Below, piece by piece: positions 6,717 to 7,991 of a stretch of DNA of 7,991 nt (positions are counted from its first letter, which is position 1; each line of letters starts with the position of its first letter). Under the pieces are notes generated by a model. The model worked only from the letters and a program-made list of their open reading frames with translations. It ran no database searches and was not told the origin of the DNA. Location: positions 1 to 7,991 of the forward strand of contig JABABF010000199.1 of NCBI GenBank assembly GCA_014238345.1. The letters run 5' to 3'. Made by a program: the position numbers and the translations under genes. The stretch is from Gammaproteobacteria bacterium (GTDB lineage: Bacteria; Pseudomonadota; Gammaproteobacteria; JABABF01).

Positions 6717-7991
6717 ATCACGATTTTTCTCATCTGTTGAGTCCTGGGAGTATTGGCTCACTGGAACTGCGCAACCGCATCTTGGTCTCGGCGATGGGCA
6801 CCAACCTATCGGCTGCCAATGGCCATTGCAGCCCCGCTCAAGAGGCTTTTTACAACGAGCTTGCGCGCGGTGGGGCGGCGTTGGTGACGCTGGGCTCGGT
6901 GGCGGTTAGTTGGCCATGCGGTAGCGTTAATCCGCATCAGGTGGCTTTGTCCGATGATCGTTTTGTGGCGAGCCTCAAAGCACTGGCTGAGCGTATTCAC
7001 AGTCACGATTGCCGCTTGGCAGTTCAGTTGCAACACGGCGGTTTAGTGGCGCTCAACGACATGTTGTCCGGACGTGGGCGTTTGGGTCCGATGGAGGCCA
7101 AGGGTCGTGACAGCGATATCGGGGCTTATTTGAGCCGCGAGGAAATGAAGCAGCAGATCGCGTTATTTACCGCCGAGGGAGTCAATCACGAGGTGCGCAC
7201 AGCGAGCGCAGTGGATTTGCGCGGGGTGGTGGATGATTTTGCAACCGCTGCCGAGCGTGCGCGGCGCGCTGGGGTTGATGCCATTGAGATTCATGCTGGG
7301 CACGGCTATTTGCTGTCGTCATTCTTGTCGCCGCACAGCAATCAGCGCGATGATGACTACGGGGGCACAGCCCAACGCCGAGCGCGTTTGATGATTGAGG
7401 TGGTGGTGGCGGTGCGCGGGGCAGTGGGCGCAGATTTTCCAATTTGGTGTCGCATCGACGGCAATGAGTTCTATCTGGACGACGGCATCACGCCGGAGTT
7501 GGCGGAGTTCAACGCTCAGCAGGCCGAGGCGGCCGGTGCCGATGCGATCAGCGTCAGTGCCTATGCGGATTCGGCCAAGGCACTGGCGATGAGCGGCAGT
7601 TATTCGACGGTGGATCCTGGTGGTCTAGTGGGCTTTGCCACTCGCGTGAAGCGCACGGTATCGGTGCCAGTCATCACGGCCGGACGCATTGACCCGCCGA
7701 GTGCCGAGCGTTTGATTGCTGCTGGCGACATCGATTTTGTCGCTATGGCACGCCAGTTGTTGGCTGACCCAGAGTTGCCAGCCAAGTTAGCGGCGGGTCG
7801 CGCAGCCGAGATTCGCCCTTGCGCCTATGGTTACCACTGCATCAGCGAGATATTCCATCGCCGCTCAGTGCGCTGTGCTGTCAATGCTGCGGTAGGGCAG
7901 GAGGCGAACCCCATCGCCGTATCGTCGTCGCGTTCGGTACTCGTTGTCGGCGGTGGCACTGCTGGCCTAGAGGCGGCGCGGGTGGCGGCGG
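6713..7991 (+). CDS. Old Yellow Enzyme/2,4-dienoyl-CoA reductase-type flavoenzyme, 3' end outside window
   Basis: This frame runs open from the ATG at 6713 to the window edge (426 residues plus one base); family members have about 650-700. It is an NAD(P)H:flavin oxidoreductase with an N-terminal FMN TIM barrel, a cysteine motif, then an FAD/NAD-binding domain, as in FadH and trimethylamine dehydrogenase. Evidence: SAMGTNLSAANG near 26-37, QLQHGG at 105-110, HAGHGYLLSSFLSPHSNQR at 194-212 (Tyr199 aligns with the FadH active-site tyrosine), DDYGG, ITAGRI at 321-326, FVAMARQLLADPELPAK at 342-358, and the dinucleotide motif VVGGGTAGLEAA at 411-422. The iron-sulfur region has Cys370, Cys376 and Cys388, but Gly373 where a fourth cysteine would fall. 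An extra segment of about 25 residues (roughly 150-173) precedes VDDFATAAERA. The substrate is unknown: an enoyl-CoA, enone or N-methyl amine are all possible. The gene overlaps pepN by 4 bases, so they are probably co-transcribed. Confidence 0.92.
   Translation, partial: MNHDFSHLLSPGSIGSLELRNRILVSAMGTNLSAANGHCSPAQEAFYNELARGGAALVTLGSVAVSWPCGSVNPHQVALSDDRFVASLKALAERIHSHDCRLAVQLQHGGLVALNDMLSGRGRLGPMEAKGRDSDIGAYLSREEMKQQIALFTAEGVNHEVRTASAVDLRGVVDDFATAAERARRAGVDAIEIHAGHGYLLSSFLSPHSNQRDDDYGGTAQRRARLMIEVVVAVRGAVGADFPIWCRIDGNEFYLDDGITPELAEFNAQQAEAAGADAISVSAYADSAKALAMSGSYSTVDPGGLVGFATRVKRTVSVPVITAGRIDPPSAERLIAAGDIDFVAMARQLLADPELPAKLAAGRAAEIRPCAYGYHCISEIFHRRSVRCAVNAAVGQEANPIAVSSSRSVLVVGGGTAGLEAARVAA

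Overview
The window reads as ordinary chromosomal DNA from a gammaproteobacterium, most likely a Pseudomonas-like or marine relative. This rests on very close motif agreement of NadK, GlpG and PepN with the enterobacterial proteins, a fadD-type acyl-CoA synthetase, CCA-encoding tRNA genes, and the order nadK - glpG - DUF2797 - pepN, which I recall (not checked) from Pseudomonas genomes. G+C looks moderately high by eye; it was not computed. All genes lie on the + strand and coding density is high.

Layout: (1) 1-1113, the C-terminal part of a long-chain acyl-CoA synthetase whose start lies outside the window. (2) 1114-1480, a spacer with two tRNA genes, Val(TAC) and Asp(GTC). The 3' end of the Val gene is followed directly by tandem heptamer copies of its own acceptor strand. 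(3) 1481-2344, NAD kinase. (4) A spacer of about 200 bp with no convincing gene. (5) 2549-3145, a GlpG-type rhomboid protease lacking the usual N-terminal cytoplasmic domain. (6) 3176-4045, a cysteine-rich DUF2797 protein. (7) 4035-6716, aminopeptidase N. (8) 6713 to the window end, an Old Yellow Enzyme/2,4-dienoyl-CoA-reductase-type flavoenzyme with a following FAD/NAD-binding domain, cut by the edge.

glpG, the DUF2797 gene, pepN and the flavoenzyme gene are packed so tightly that they probably form one transcription unit: a 30 bp gap, then an 11 bp overlap, then a 4 bp ATGA overlap. NAD kinase may belong to it or be separate, because about 200 bp intervene. The proteins do not form an obvious single pathway: NADP supply, membrane proteolysis, peptide trimming, an unknown zinc-type protein and a flavin oxidoreductase.

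I see no phage, transposon, CRISPR, toxin-antitoxin or defence system. The points most worth checking are the acceptor-strand repeat behind tRNA-Val, the three-cysteine version of the flavoenzyme's iron-sulfur motif together with an extra segment in its barrel, and the coupling of DUF2797 to pepN.
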